A stretch of 27,498 nucleotides of DNA from Bacillus massiliigorillae (GTDB taxonomy: Bacteria; Bacillota; Bacilli; Bacillales; DSM-1321), in the NCBI RefSeq assembly GCF_000380245.2, contig NZ_HG428741.1, positions 2,033,560 through 2,061,057 of the forward strand, read 5' to 3'. The translations under genes were made by a program, and so were the position numbers. The notes beneath the pieces were generated by a model. The model did not search any database, was not told the origin of the DNA, and saw nothing but the letters and a program-made list of their open reading frames with translations. This document shows positions 15,854 through 25,115 of this stretch, piece after piece (positions within the stretch are counted from its first letter, which is position 1; each line of letters begins with the position of its first letter).

Positions 15854-18800
15854 CTACAGATCTCTTATTTTTGGAATAATAAAACGAACAGTTGTACCAA
15901 AGTTTTGAATACTAGATATTTCTAGTCCTCTACCGTAAAGTTGCTTTAATCGTTTATCAGTATTAAGCAAACCAATACCTTGTTTAACATTCTTTTGTTG
16001 ATTCGTTAACAATCTCTGTAATTGATCTTTTGATATTCCTACTCCATTATCCATAATGCTAACCTGTACTTCTTCTCTCATATCAATAATCTGTATACAA
16101 ATCTTACCTCCATTTGGATGTTTTAATACTCCATGCCTTATAGCATTTTCAACTAGTGTTTGAATAGACAATGGAGGAATTTGGACAAATACATCTTCAT
16201 CTGCTTCCCATTCTACTTGTAACCGCTCATTAAACCGTTGCTGTTGTATAAATAAATAGGAACGAACTAATTTTATTTCTCGGTTTAAAGGAATAACTTG
16301 ATTGAGATTTTGAGTATCAAAGCATGCACGAAGGTAATTTCCGAACTCATCCAATAAATCCATCATTTTAGAAGGATTTATTGTACTTAACGCAGCAATT
16401 GTATTTAATGTATTAAATAAAAAATGAGGTTGAATTTGAGCTTGCAGCCAAGCTGCCTCCATACGAATTCTTTCATTAACAGAGTTTCTTAATTCCGTTA
16501 ACACCTTCACCCGAGCCTTTAATTCCAATTGCTCAACAGGTTTTGTTACATAATCATTTGCACCATAATAATACCCCGCTTGAATGTCCTCGATTTGGCT
16601 TCGTGCAGTTAATAATAATATAGGAAGCTCGGTAATCGAATATCTTTCTCTAATTCTACGAGTTAATTCATACCCCGACATATTCGGCATCATAACGTCT
16701 GTAATCACAAGATCCCAAATACCTGTATTTAACAACGTAAGTGCCGCTTGCCCGTTCGTACAAGTAACAACATTATAATGTTCTGATACTAAAACGCTTT
16801 CTAAAATCGACAAATTTATAGAATCGTCATCAACAACTAAAACAGAGCATAACTCTTTGTTTTTGGGAGCTTGGCTTTTATCCTGCACTTTTTCCTCTTT
16901 CATTATTAGAGGTGTAGTCACTTCAAACTCAGGAGCCGTCTCAACATCTTCAGCTATGGGAAGCGTGAAAGTAAATGTACTACCTACTCCAACGAATGAT
17001 TTCACCGATAATGTACCTCCATGTAATTTGACTAACTGCTCACAAATATTCAAACCTAATCCAATTCCTCCACCAATCGCTGTCATACTTGAATCAATTT
17101 GCTCAAATGGCTTAAAAATAGACTTTAATGATTCCTGATTCATTCCAATACCAGTATCCTCTACTTGTATTTCTGCTACTCCATCTTCTATTTTAGCGAC
17201 AACCTTAATAGTCCCATCATTCGTATATTTTACTGCATTATGGATAAGATTAAATAGAATTTGAAATAAACGATTCTCATCGGCCCTAATATTTGGAAAC
17301 GTTTTTGATATATGTAGTTCAAAAGTAAGATTTTTTCCTTCTGTCATAAAACGAAGCATATCTAAAACACTCGAAACAACTGATGATAAATTCACTGTTC
17401 CTATTTGTAATTGGACAGTACCTCCCTTTAGCTTCGTAATATCAAGAAGATCATTTAAGATTAGTGACATGCTCCGACCAACTTTTAAAAGCAATTGTAA
17501 ATTCTCTTTATTTTCCTTCTTTAGATTATCTTTTTCACTTTCATATATTGTCTGTGTAATGTTGATGATACCATGCAATGGATTCCTCAACTCATGAGAT
17601 GTATTAGCCAAAAACTCATCTCTCGTTTTATCAATTTTTTGCAATTCTAAAGCCAATTCTTTACTTTCTTTCGTTACCTGAAAGAACCTTTTAAACCACA
17701 ATGCTGAAAAAATAAAAACACCAATGATTAGGTCAAAAGGATAATACGGGTATTCTAGGTACATTTTATTTTTTACAATTCCCCAGATTGTACTTGATGT
17801 AACACTTATAACGGCGAGTAAGATATAAATAAAATCCTTTTGACCCAATAAAATTCCTTTATGCAAAGTTTTAATAAAAATCAGTGCCCCATATATCATA
17901 ACGACAGTAAAAAATAAATAATTATATTTCATCACTGGTTGAATACAGATTGAAACCAAAAATAATATATAAAAAATTCGGAAAATAAAACTCGAACGAA
18001 ACAACGTAGAATAGCTCATATTAAACTCTTCTATAATATAGCGTGTAAATTGTATCAGTGAGAACATTGCACTTGTATAGGATACAAACAATATAATAAG
18101 CCAGTGTTCATAACTAATTGAAGGAAATAGATAAAATAATAATTTATCATCATCAACTAAAACAGCTATTGTCATACAAAAAAATGCAGCTGATAAATAC
18201 AATAATTCTTTTTTTCTTACAAAAAAGCAAAATATAATCAATACATAGATTCCATGAAAAAATAATATGCTAATAGACAATAACTGCATCATAAACGTAA
18301 GCACCATTTCTTTTTTCATAGCTGAATAAGTTCCAAATTTAATCGGCTTTAATAATCCCCCGCTCTTAAGAGCCGCATCTTTTTTTACTTGTATAAGAAG
18401 TTCTATTTCTTTACTATCATCATCTACAAGTACCTCATATGGTCGAAAATTAAGCAGAGAAGAAACTTTACTCGTAGGACCAGTCTCTAATTCATTTATT
18501 CTCTTTCCATTAATATATATTATGCTTGCAGATTTAATTTCTCTAAAATAAAAGCTGTATGATTGCTTTATATCTTCATTAAGAAGTATCCGAATTCGAT
18601 AGGTTCCTTTTCCTGAGAATTTTTCTTCCTCTTCTGGTACTGTAACTAATGTATGTGGTACTGAGCTTTTTCGTGGAGAAGATTTAATCAAATTTCCTTT
18701 ATAAAATTCCCACTCTCCATTTAGAGTAACCGCTTCATTTTCTAAAATGGTAGTATTTCGCAGATCAAGTACGCCTTTTTCTATTTTGGGATTATCTGAT

Positions 18801-18889
18801 TTTTGATAAAAGATTATCCAAGAAAATCGAAATACAAGAAGAACACAAATAAACAAACAAACTATTACGACAATTTTCTTTTTTTCCAT
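15854..18889 (-). CDS. Hybrid sensor kinase with two kinase modules (7TM-HisKA-HATPase-REC-LytS kinase-HATPase)
   Basis: A 1011-residue membrane protein. Order: N-terminal anchor (5-28), extracellular sugar-binding-like sandwich domain (about 40-185) and seven helices (about 193-400), together 7TMR-DISM-like. Then HisKA with His432 in NTSHELRNP and HATPase (N box NLIHNAVKYT, G1 DTGIGM, G2 GGGIGLGL). A receiver follows (Asp731 in VITDVMMP, Lys in VTKPVEQ). Last come a LytS-type His_kinase with His822 in QIQPHFLFNTL and a second HATPase (LVENAIRHG, DNGVGIS, GIGLLN). All catalytic residues of both kinases are visible. The first module can phosphorylate its own receiver, and the second probably phosphorylates the convergent SARP-like regulator. 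The sandwich domain suggests a carbohydrate-like ligand. ATG 18889 has a weak ribosome site. Confidence 0.92.
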   Translation of the reverse strand: MEKKKIVVIVCLFICVLLVFRFSWIIFYQKSDNPKIEKGVLDLRNTTILENEAVTLNGEWEFYKGNLIKSSPRKSSVPHTLVTVPEEEEKFSGKGTYRIRILLNEDIKQSYSFYFREIKSASIIYINGKRINELETGPTSKVSSLLNFRPYEVLVDDDSKEIELLIQVKKDAALKSGGLLKPIKFGTYSAMKKEMVLTFMMQLLSISILFFHGIYVLIIFCFFVRKKELLYLSAAFFCMTIAVLVDDDKLLFYLFPSISYEHWLIILFVSYTSAMFSLIQFTRYIIEEFNMSYSTLFRSSFIFRIFYILFLVSICIQPVMKYNYLFFTVVMIYGALIFIKTLHKGILLGQKDFIYILLAVISVTSSTIWGIVKNKMYLEYPYYPFDLIIGVFIFSALWFKRFFQVTKESKELALELQKIDKTRDEFLANTSHELRNPLHGIINITQTIYESEKDNLKKENKENLQLLLKVGRSMSLILNDLLDITKLKGGTVQLQIGTVNLSSVVSSVLDMLRFMTEGKNLTFELHISKTFPNIRADENRLFQILFNLIHNAVKYTNDGTIKVVAKIEDGVAEIQVEDTGIGMNQESLKSIFKPFEQIDSSMTAIGGGIGLGLNICEQLVKLHGGTLSVKSFVGVGSTFTFTLPIAEDVETAPEFEVTTPLIMKEEKVQDKSQAPKNKELCSVLVVDDDSINLSILESVLVSEHYNVVTCTNGQAALTLLNTGIWDLVITDVMMPNMSGYELTRRIRERYSITELPILLLTARSQIEDIQAGYYYGANDYVTKPVEQLELKARVKVLTELRNSVNERIRMEAAWLQAQIQPHFLFNTLNTIAALSTINPSKMMDLLDEFGNYLRACFDTQNLNQVIPLNREIKLVRSYLFIQQQRFNERLQVEWEADEDVFVQIPPLSIQTLVENAIRHGVLKHPNGGKICIQIIDMREEVQVSIMDNGVGISKDQLQRLLTNQQKNVKQGIGLLNTDKRLKQLYGRGLEISSIQNFGTTVRFIIPKIRDL

Positions 18890-19065
18890 TTTCTACTTCG
18901 CAACTTTACATTACGAACCCCTTTTTTATTTGTTCAACGAATCATTTTTACATTTTAGAGAAAATATAAAAACAAGTAACTAACATTCATAAAATAAGCC
19001 AACTATTAAATTTTACCAAAATAGTTACTAAAAGGGTTATTTATTTTTTAACAGATTAGGATGTC

Positions 19066-19148
19066 TATAATTTACATGGTGTCTCCTTTTTGAATAGATG
19101 CAATCCCCCCATGAGTATGTACATCCATCAAAAAGGAGAAGATTTTTT
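19066..19148 (+). ncRNA. Candidate small RNA or unexplained structured element
   Basis: A TATAAT at 19066-19071 is followed by a 12-bp perfect inverted repeat (19082-19093 with 19128-19139) and a T6 run at 19143-19148, as in a short transcript with its own terminator. The -35 region is poor. The loop contains C6. The element lies in the 264 bp between the exopolysaccharide operon and the sensor gene. Confidence 0.25.
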
Positions 19149-19152
19149 GATG
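19126..19152 (-). terminator. Probable terminator of the exopolysaccharide operon
   Basis: CATCAAAAA (19126-19134) and TTTTTGATG (19144-19152) form a 9-bp stem starting 2 nt after the stop at 19154. Leftward the U-rich arm is inside the stem and no T run follows, so it is weak as a terminator. It shares bases with the neighbouring inverted repeat. Confidence 0.4.
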
Positions 19153-19153
19153 A

Positions 19154-21289
19154 TTATTCTTTCTTTTTTCTCTTTTGTAAAACAAATATTAAAACCGCAG
19201 CAAAGACAAGTAATGCTCCTAAACCAACTACCAACCAAATAGAAAATTGTAAAGGCTCTTCTTTATGGACTTTTTCCTCTATAACAACCGTTTCAGCTTG
19301 TTTTTCTATTTGTTCAGCATTTGTAAATAGTTGATTGCTATAAGTGTTAACTGCTATTGTTGCATCTTGATTTACATTTTTTATATTTTCGAGAAATGAT
19401 GCTCCAATATAAGGAGTACCTTCTTTATTAGTATCAAAAACTAGAATACTGTTAGTTTGTTTACTCCATGGATTCTTTTGAATCCAACTAAACATTTCAG
19501 TTACTTCAGGAATAAAACCAAATTCCGCTAATTGCGCTTTATCATTTTTATAAGGTACTATTAATTTGTTTTTAATCTCCTGTAATAAAGGTTGATTTTT
19601 TGGACCACCAATAAAAATGACATTTTGATTTTTCAAATCTTCCTTTTGTACACTAGTCGCCTTTGATAAATTCAATTCATTTACATGACCATTTATACTT
19701 AGAGAACGATATAACTGCAATAATTGATTATCAGTAATATTTCCTTTGTCAGGTATAACAATGGTTGTTGCTATTCCACTTCCACTAATAGTAGCTGGAT
19801 AACCCGCTAGAGAAGGGTTTTTTTCTACGTTTGTATCATTTGATTTAAATTTGAAATAACTATCAGCAGTAAGAAAAATCCATCGATTTTCATCTGTAGT
19901 TACACAAGATTTCTTTTCGCGTAAACCATTAGATACAAATTGAAGATCTATTAACCTATTTTCTTTAATAGCATCGGATTTAATATGCAGTTTAACCGTG
20001 TATACACCATTCTCTTCCTTTGTCAAAGAACGTATATTAACTGAATGTGGAATATTATTTACTAAAACAACTAATTCAACCTCGTCTCTCACAATAGAAC
20101 CTTCTTCTAGTTTTTCATTTAAATTAGAAATCAATTCAGAGCGTTTTAAATGTAATGTTAATGACGGTTTATCATTTGGATTCAGCGAGATAGGTACATA
20201 GTAATAATAATGTTTACTCTGATTATTCTCGCTATTTAAAACAATATCTTTCATATCAAATTCTTTTAACATTATAGTATTCTTGTTCTCTTGTTTTTTT
20301 ATAACTGGACTCTTCTCAATAGATATTTGTCTACCTGTTAATTGTGTATTCAATTGATTATTGGTAAGAATGTTGATTCGCTGCTGTATTTGCTCAGGTA
20401 GATTTGCCGTTACAATTAACGCTTCAGAACTATTATTACCACTTGTAAGCTTATGCCTTGATAGAATGAGAGCTGAATCATTTTCCGGCAATACTGCTTT
20501 CTTTAACAAACTTGTTATAAAATATGAAGAAAACTCCTTTTTTGCACCTAACAAGATTATATTCCCTTCCAAACTCTTCAGCTTTGACTCTCTAACTATT
20601 TGAACTGACTGTTCATTATTTGATTGCTCTGCTAAATATGCAGCAACTTGTAATCCGCTATTTAATGTTGGCAATGAGGCTTGATCTGGTAAAACGATAT
20701 ATACAGGTTTCTCTGATGTCCCTATAAATAATAAGGGAAAGTCCTTAAGTGCCTGTGTTTCATCATTCAATTGGTTGTTTAACTGAAAATAAGAATCAAT
20801 ACCTAATGTGAGCCAATTACTTGATGAATCTTGATCGACACACACACCCTCTTTGATTACACCATAAAATGAAATGGTTACACTGTGAAAACCCTTTTTC
20901 AAAGCATTACCTGTCAATGGAATTGTAAGATCTGCCTTCACATTTCCAGCATGTAAGGGCTTCGATACAATGGTTTGACCGTCTATACTTATCGTAATAG
21001 ATGATGGTGCAATTAATAATTCTGAATGTCTAATCTTCAAAATCAATTTATTATTATCACCTGTAGCATTTGCAATTAAATTATAATTTAGAGTTATTCC
21101 ACCTTTAGGCCCCATTAATTCTATAGGGCTATTCGCAACTATTTGTCGCTCTGGTAAAGGATTTGAATTACTGATTTTTATTCCCTCTACTTTAATTTGT
21201 GAGCTTGCTTTTGCAACATCTACCATTGAAATCACACTTAGTAATAGAACAGAAGCCAAAAACAAGGCCTTTTTTAAGAAGTGCTTCAT
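19154..21289 (-). CDS. ydaN: BcsB-like exopolysaccharide synthase subunit (YdaN homologue)
   Basis: A 711-residue protein with a signal peptide (1-29), a long extracellular part made of repeated jelly-roll and flavodoxin-like units as in cellulose synthase subunit BcsB, and a C-terminal membrane helix (about 684-704) ending in a basic tail. Two conserved copies of the CVD/CVT-type segment (GVCVDQDSSSNWLTLG and SCVTTDENRWIFLTADSYF) show the internal duplication. In BcsB this part guides the nascent glucan out of the membrane. The ATG at 21289 overlaps the TGA of the glycosyltransferase gene (ATGA) and follows GGGGGA. The length matches YdaN (about 700 residues). Confidence 0.88.
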   Translation of the reverse strand: MKHFLKKALFLASVLLLSVISMVDVAKASSQIKVEGIKISNSNPLPERQIVANSPIELMGPKGGITLNYNLIANATGDNNKLILKIRHSELLIAPSSITISIDGQTIVSKPLHAGNVKADLTIPLTGNALKKGFHSVTISFYGVIKEGVCVDQDSSSNWLTLGIDSYFQLNNQLNDETQALKDFPLLFIGTSEKPVYIVLPDQASLPTLNSGLQVAAYLAEQSNNEQSVQIVRESKLKSLEGNIILLGAKKEFSSYFITSLLKKAVLPENDSALILSRHKLTSGNNSSEALIVTANLPEQIQQRINILTNNQLNTQLTGRQISIEKSPVIKKQENKNTIMLKEFDMKDIVLNSENNQSKHYYYYVPISLNPNDKPSLTLHLKRSELISNLNEKLEEGSIVRDEVELVVLVNNIPHSVNIRSLTKEENGVYTVKLHIKSDAIKENRLIDLQFVSNGLREKKSCVTTDENRWIFLTADSYFKFKSNDTNVEKNPSLAGYPATISGSGIATTIVIPDKGNITDNQLLQLYRSLSINGHVNELNLSKATSVQKEDLKNQNVIFIGGPKNQPLLQEIKNKLIVPYKNDKAQLAEFGFIPEVTEMFSWIQKNPWSKQTNSILVFDTNKEGTPYIGASFLENIKNVNQDATIAVNTYSNQLFTNAEQIEKQAETVVIEEKVHKEEPLQFSIWLVVGLGALLVFAAVLIFVLQKRKKKE

Positions 21290-22557
21290 AATGATCCCCC
21301 TTGTTTTTTTTGACCAAATCGTTCAGTTTTGTACCATTTTACGTCTTGACGGAAAAGAACACGTTTTACTTCGAGAAATAAAGCATAGATTACAAGCACA
21401 ATCCACATTTGAGAATATGTGAAATACATTAATAATACATAAAAAAAGTTTTTCCGATTCATTTCAGCTTTTTCTATACTTAACGTAATCATTACTTCTG
21501 CTAAAAACAATAAAAATGCTAGTATCCACAGTGCCAATGCAACATTACCTATCGATAGATCTAGCTCATAGAACATATTTGTTACAAACAACGCATTCGA
21601 TACAATTACCCCAGAGAAGAAAAGGAAATAAGTAAAGAAAAAGTAGAATAAATCAAAAATAATTCGTTTTCTTTTTAATTTGAAGAACTGACCAAGAAAC
21701 TTTAAAACGACATATTGATTTCCACGAGCCCACCGTGTCCTTTGTCTCCACCATACTTTCAATGTTTCAGGTTCCTGTTCCCACGTTATAGCAGCCGGAA
21801 AAAAACGAATATTATAGCCTAGATTATAAACTCGAATAGTTAATTCCGTATCCTCTGCTAATGCCTTCACATCCCACCCACCTAATAGTTCGATAATATT
21901 TCGACGAATAGCAAAGTTCGTACCAGGGATAGTAGCGACCTTAAACCATTTCCATCGACCACCTTGTGCCATCCATTGGAAGCATATAGTTTCAATATTT
22001 ATAAATCGAGTTAGCCATGTTCTTGCAGCATTTATTACGCGGAATTTACCGACAACTACGGCTGATTTTGAGTCATTTAATAATCCCATTACTAAATACC
22101 AAACTGACTTTCTCTCAGGCGTATTATCTGCATCATAAACTACAATTATTTCACCATTTGATTGCCCTAGTGCTTCATTTAATGCACTTGATTTTCCAAT
22201 ACCTTTATTCGGTGGTTTTGTTTCTATAACTCGAATAAAAGAATAGTTTTCTGCAAATTCATTGGCAATTTCTCCTGTTCGATCAGAAGAATTATCATTA
22301 ATAACAATTATTTCTAATTTATCTTTCGGATAATATAAACGAGACATAGCTTGTAACGTCTGCCCAATAACCACTTCTTCATTATGTGCAGGTATGAACA
22401 CACTTACACTTGGCAAGTTCGTCATATTCCGTTCCCACTGGGGTATTACTTTCTCAAATGTTTTAAATTGACGATATCCACCTTGCATTAAAAACATATG
22501 ATATAATAACATTCCCCAAATTAATATGAGCGATATATAAAACAAAATATCAGCCAT
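21286..22557 (-). CDS. ydaM: Processive family 2 glycosyltransferase (YdaM homologue)
   Basis: This 423-residue membrane synthase has one N-terminal helix (about 4-24), a GT-A catalytic domain and three to four C-terminal helices. Catalytic features are present: PAHNEE at the nucleotide-sugar site, DAD (142-144), ED in ALAEDTE (235-236) and QRTRW (272-276), the QxxRW mark of processive synthases. There is no PilZ domain, so c-di-GMP must act through another protein. I chose ATG at 22557, after AGGAGAGG, over the TTG at 22575, which forms part of that ribosome site. The product sugar cannot be decided; cellulose-like or poly-GlcNAc-like chains are both possible. Confidence 0.9.
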   Translation of the reverse strand: MADILFYISLILIWGMLLYHMFLMQGGYRQFKTFEKVIPQWERNMTNLPSVSVFIPAHNEEVVIGQTLQAMSRLYYPKDKLEIIVINDNSSDRTGEIANEFAENYSFIRVIETKPPNKGIGKSSALNEALGQSNGEIIVVYDADNTPERKSVWYLVMGLLNDSKSAVVVGKFRVINAARTWLTRFINIETICFQWMAQGGRWKWFKVATIPGTNFAIRRNIIELLGGWDVKALAEDTELTIRVYNLGYNIRFFPAAITWEQEPETLKVWWRQRTRWARGNQYVVLKFLGQFFKLKRKRIIFDLFYFFFTYFLFFSGVIVSNALFVTNMFYELDLSIGNVALALWILAFLLFLAEVMITLSIEKAEMNRKNFFYVLLMYFTYSQMWIVLVIYALFLEVKRVLFRQDVKWYKTERFGQKKQGGSL

Positions 22558-24277
22558 GATTTTTCCTCTCCTCAAACAGTCGCTTTCTCAATTGTGTTTT
22601 TAACCGTAAAATATAGACTAAAAAGACTGTAATCGTCACAGATACGACACCAACCAGTACCCAAAGTAGGAAGTCAAACGGTTTGTCTTTCATTTGCTGG
22701 AGGAGACGATCTGCATATGTTTTGTTTGAAATAATATTTATAGGTTTTTCTACTTCTTGTTTAATCATTATCTTTTCTGTTTTAACTAAATATTCGTTCC
22801 TTTTTAAATTTAACCAATCAATATTAGGTACGGATTCAATTAATTCAATCATTTGAGGTAAGTATTTGCTTCCTAAATAACTATGATAATACCCTCCTAT
22901 CATCGAGCCCGGCACAGTCTGGAGTCTTCTGATTGTTAATCTCATATCTTGCAAAGGATCTGATAAAGCTGGATTAATAAAACCGATTGTATCTGGATAA
23001 ACTCTCATTCCAGCTAGAACTTTTGGTTCAGCAATTAAGAGAGGAACTCCTACAATGCTTCTATCTTCATCACTTAATTGAATTTGACCAAAAATAGTTG
23101 AGAAGAATTTAGAAGCTGTTCGATAACCATTGGAACTCATTGCATAATTAGGTGCTTCAAACGCAACAGGATATAATCCTAAGTCAGTCAACTCTTCTAT
23201 GGATTTCGTCAATTTCTTTTCAATGTATTCTGTTTCTATTTCTTCTGTACTTACAATATATTTTTCGTACTCCTTCTCTGAAGGAAAATCACTTCTCACT
23301 TTTTGCTTCGGTGGTATCTGATCTGTTTTTTCCGTTATTATCCGCTGATTCATTTTTACATCCCAAAATTCAAATCCATCTCCCTTTTCTTCAAAACGAT
23401 ATGAACGCGAGTATCCATTTACAATAATCATTCCTCCACGAGTTTGTAATTTTTTAATGACATTCAGAAGCTTTTTATTTTGTGAAAATGTCACTAACTT
23501 ACCATTCTTGTTACTCAAGGCAACAGGAACTACTGACATATAAAATGGTATACCTCGATTTGCTAAATATTCTCCTGCTTCTTTCAAGTTGTTTGGATCA
23601 GTTAAAGGTGAAATATCCTCCAATCGAATAAACGCAGGGTGAACATCAGGCTGCTTTTGCTCTAAAATGGTATATAGCCCACGAGTAATGCTATATTTTT
23701 GTTGAATATCAAAAGAAGTAGTTGCAATATAAGATAAACTCCCTTTTTTTACAACAAAAGGATATTTCCTCGTGAAATCTTCGCCCATTGAAATAATTTC
23801 ACTACCTTTTGGTGGAATTACACGAACTACGGGAATAGTCGATGATAATTCTTGCCCGTCTAAATTCCTAATATAACCTTCACCTAAAAAACCCCAACTC
23901 TTAAAAGGAAAAAGTTGCTCTACATTTTCTCCTAATGCAATTATTTTACCTTTATGTTTTCTAAAAGTTTCTTGTACAGCCTGTGGAACCGTGTCTTTCG
24001 TATCCCCCACAAATACAAGAATGTCACTATATTTGACTGTTTTTTGATTAAAATCATTAGCAGATATTATCTCCGTTTTCGATGCAAATGCAGCTAATGT
24101 TGCTTCAATAAAATATACCTTTTCATTTACTAATTGATTTTTAGTCATATATATAATTCGGATTATAGGCTTTTTCTCTTTACCTTCTACTATTGACACA
24201 GCACTAAATAATTGAAAAATAAACACAAACAGTAATAACAGTATAATTCTTTTATAATTCACGAAATACCATCTCAC
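22550..24277 (-). CDS. ydaL: DUF2334 polysaccharide-deacetylase-like membrane protein (YdaL homologue)
   Basis: A 575-residue protein with a signal-anchor (about 10-30), an N-terminal flavodoxin-like domain (about 38-200) and a DUF2334 domain (about 215-500). The latter begins FIRLEDISPLTDP and PFYMSVVPVA and later has FEAPNYAMS and GYYHSYLG. These recall NodB-type deacetylases, with Asp in LEDIS and His in YYHSY as possible metal ligands. A C-terminal helix (about 540-561) ends in a basic tail. Modification of the exported polysaccharide is likely but unproven. GTG at 24277 overlaps the upstream gene by 26 bp, and the end overlaps the synthase start by 8 bp, so translation is coupled through the operon. 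Confidence 0.82.
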   Translation of the reverse strand: MRWYFVNYKRIILLLLFVFIFQLFSAVSIVEGKEKKPIIRIIYMTKNQLVNEKVYFIEATLAAFASKTEIISANDFNQKTVKYSDILVFVGDTKDTVPQAVQETFRKHKGKIIALGENVEQLFPFKSWGFLGEGYIRNLDGQELSSTIPVVRVIPPKGSEIISMGEDFTRKYPFVVKKGSLSYIATTSFDIQQKYSITRGLYTILEQKQPDVHPAFIRLEDISPLTDPNNLKEAGEYLANRGIPFYMSVVPVALSNKNGKLVTFSQNKKLLNVIKKLQTRGGMIIVNGYSRSYRFEEKGDGFEFWDVKMNQRIITEKTDQIPPKQKVRSDFPSEKEYEKYIVSTEEIETEYIEKKLTKSIEELTDLGLYPVAFEAPNYAMSSNGYRTASKFFSTIFGQIQLSDEDRSIVGVPLLIAEPKVLAGMRVYPDTIGFINPALSDPLQDMRLTIRRLQTVPGSMIGGYYHSYLGSKYLPQMIELIESVPNIDWLNLKRNEYLVKTEKIMIKQEVEKPINIISNKTYADRLLQQMKDKPFDFLLWVLVGVVSVTITVFLVYILRLKTQLRKRLFEERKNHG

Positions 24278-25115
24278 TTTCTACCTGTGAGAACAAAGCC
24301 TGATAATCTTCAATAGATGAATGCTGTTCATAAGCTATATGCCCTGATCGAAAAGAAAGAGTAACATACTTATTATTCAATAATTGATGAGTCGTAATTC
24401 TTTGCACTAATTTCTCATAGACAATCTCAACAGATTTACTATCAGTATGTGTTAATAACAGTGCGAAACGATCCTGTTCATAACGAAACTTCCGATCTGT
24501 TAAACGCATTACATCTAGCATAGCTTCACCTAAAGAAAGAAGGAGGTGGCTAGTTTCTTTTTCTCCATATAATTTTTTAAAATCTTCAAAATGATCCATT
24601 TGTAATAATATAAGAGTGAATGCTCCACCATAACGCTTCACTCGTTTCATTTCCATTTCTACTTCTATAACCATTCGATGTTTATTATCAAAACCGGTAT
24701 CTACATCCACTGCTACATACTGACTATTTTCATCGACAAGACGCCGGTTCATTTTCCCTAAATTCGTAATATTATCATGGATTTTCCCTGCTATTAGCAC
24801 CATGATAATTAGGAGAAATCCATAACCTAGAAATAGTGGCATTTCAAACGTTGTTGTACTAAATGGATTTGAAGTATGTGTTAAACTTAAATAAACCAAG
24901 CCCGATCCAATGATAAAAATAAAAATTAAACTACTATACAATCCTGTAACAGTGCCAAAAAGAAATGCAATAAAAACCAATAAAACTAAAAAACCATATA
25001 ATAGAATACCTGCAGTTCCTTCTTTAATTAAAAAGTAACCTGGTATATGCAATAACATAATAAATGTTATGACTAAAAGGAGAATCTTAACTTCACTGTC
25101 GAAAATCTTTCTCAT
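24252..25115 (-). CDS. ydaK: Degenerate GGDEF membrane receptor for c-di-GMP (YdaK homologue)
   Basis: A 287-residue protein with four to five N-terminal helices (about 10-115) and a cytoplasmic GGDEF-fold domain (about 125-285). The active site GGDEF is replaced by EQDRF (213-217), so it should not make c-di-GMP. The product-binding I-site RxxD is kept as RLTD (204-207), exactly five residues before it. This is the pattern of I-site receptors such as YdaK and PelD. It probably senses c-di-GMP and switches on the synthase encoded two genes downstream. ATG at 25115 follows GAAGGG, with a 23-bp overlap with the previous gene. Confidence 0.88.
   Translation of the reverse strand: MRKIFDSEVKILLLVITFIMLLHIPGYFLIKEGTAGILLYGFLVLLVFIAFLFGTVTGLYSSLIFIFIIGSGLVYLSLTHTSNPFSTTTFEMPLFLGYGFLLIIMVLIAGKIHDNITNLGKMNRRLVDENSQYVAVDVDTGFDNKHRMVIEVEMEMKRVKRYGGAFTLILLQMDHFEDFKKLYGEKETSHLLLSLGEAMLDVMRLTDRKFRYEQDRFALLLTHTDSKSVEIVYEKLVQRITTHQLLNNKYVTLSFRSGHIAYEQHSSIEDYQALFSQVESEMVFREL

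Noticed and set aside
19098..19334. 78-codon plus-strand ORF
   Set aside because: Mostly antisense to the end of the BcsB-like gene; no family features.
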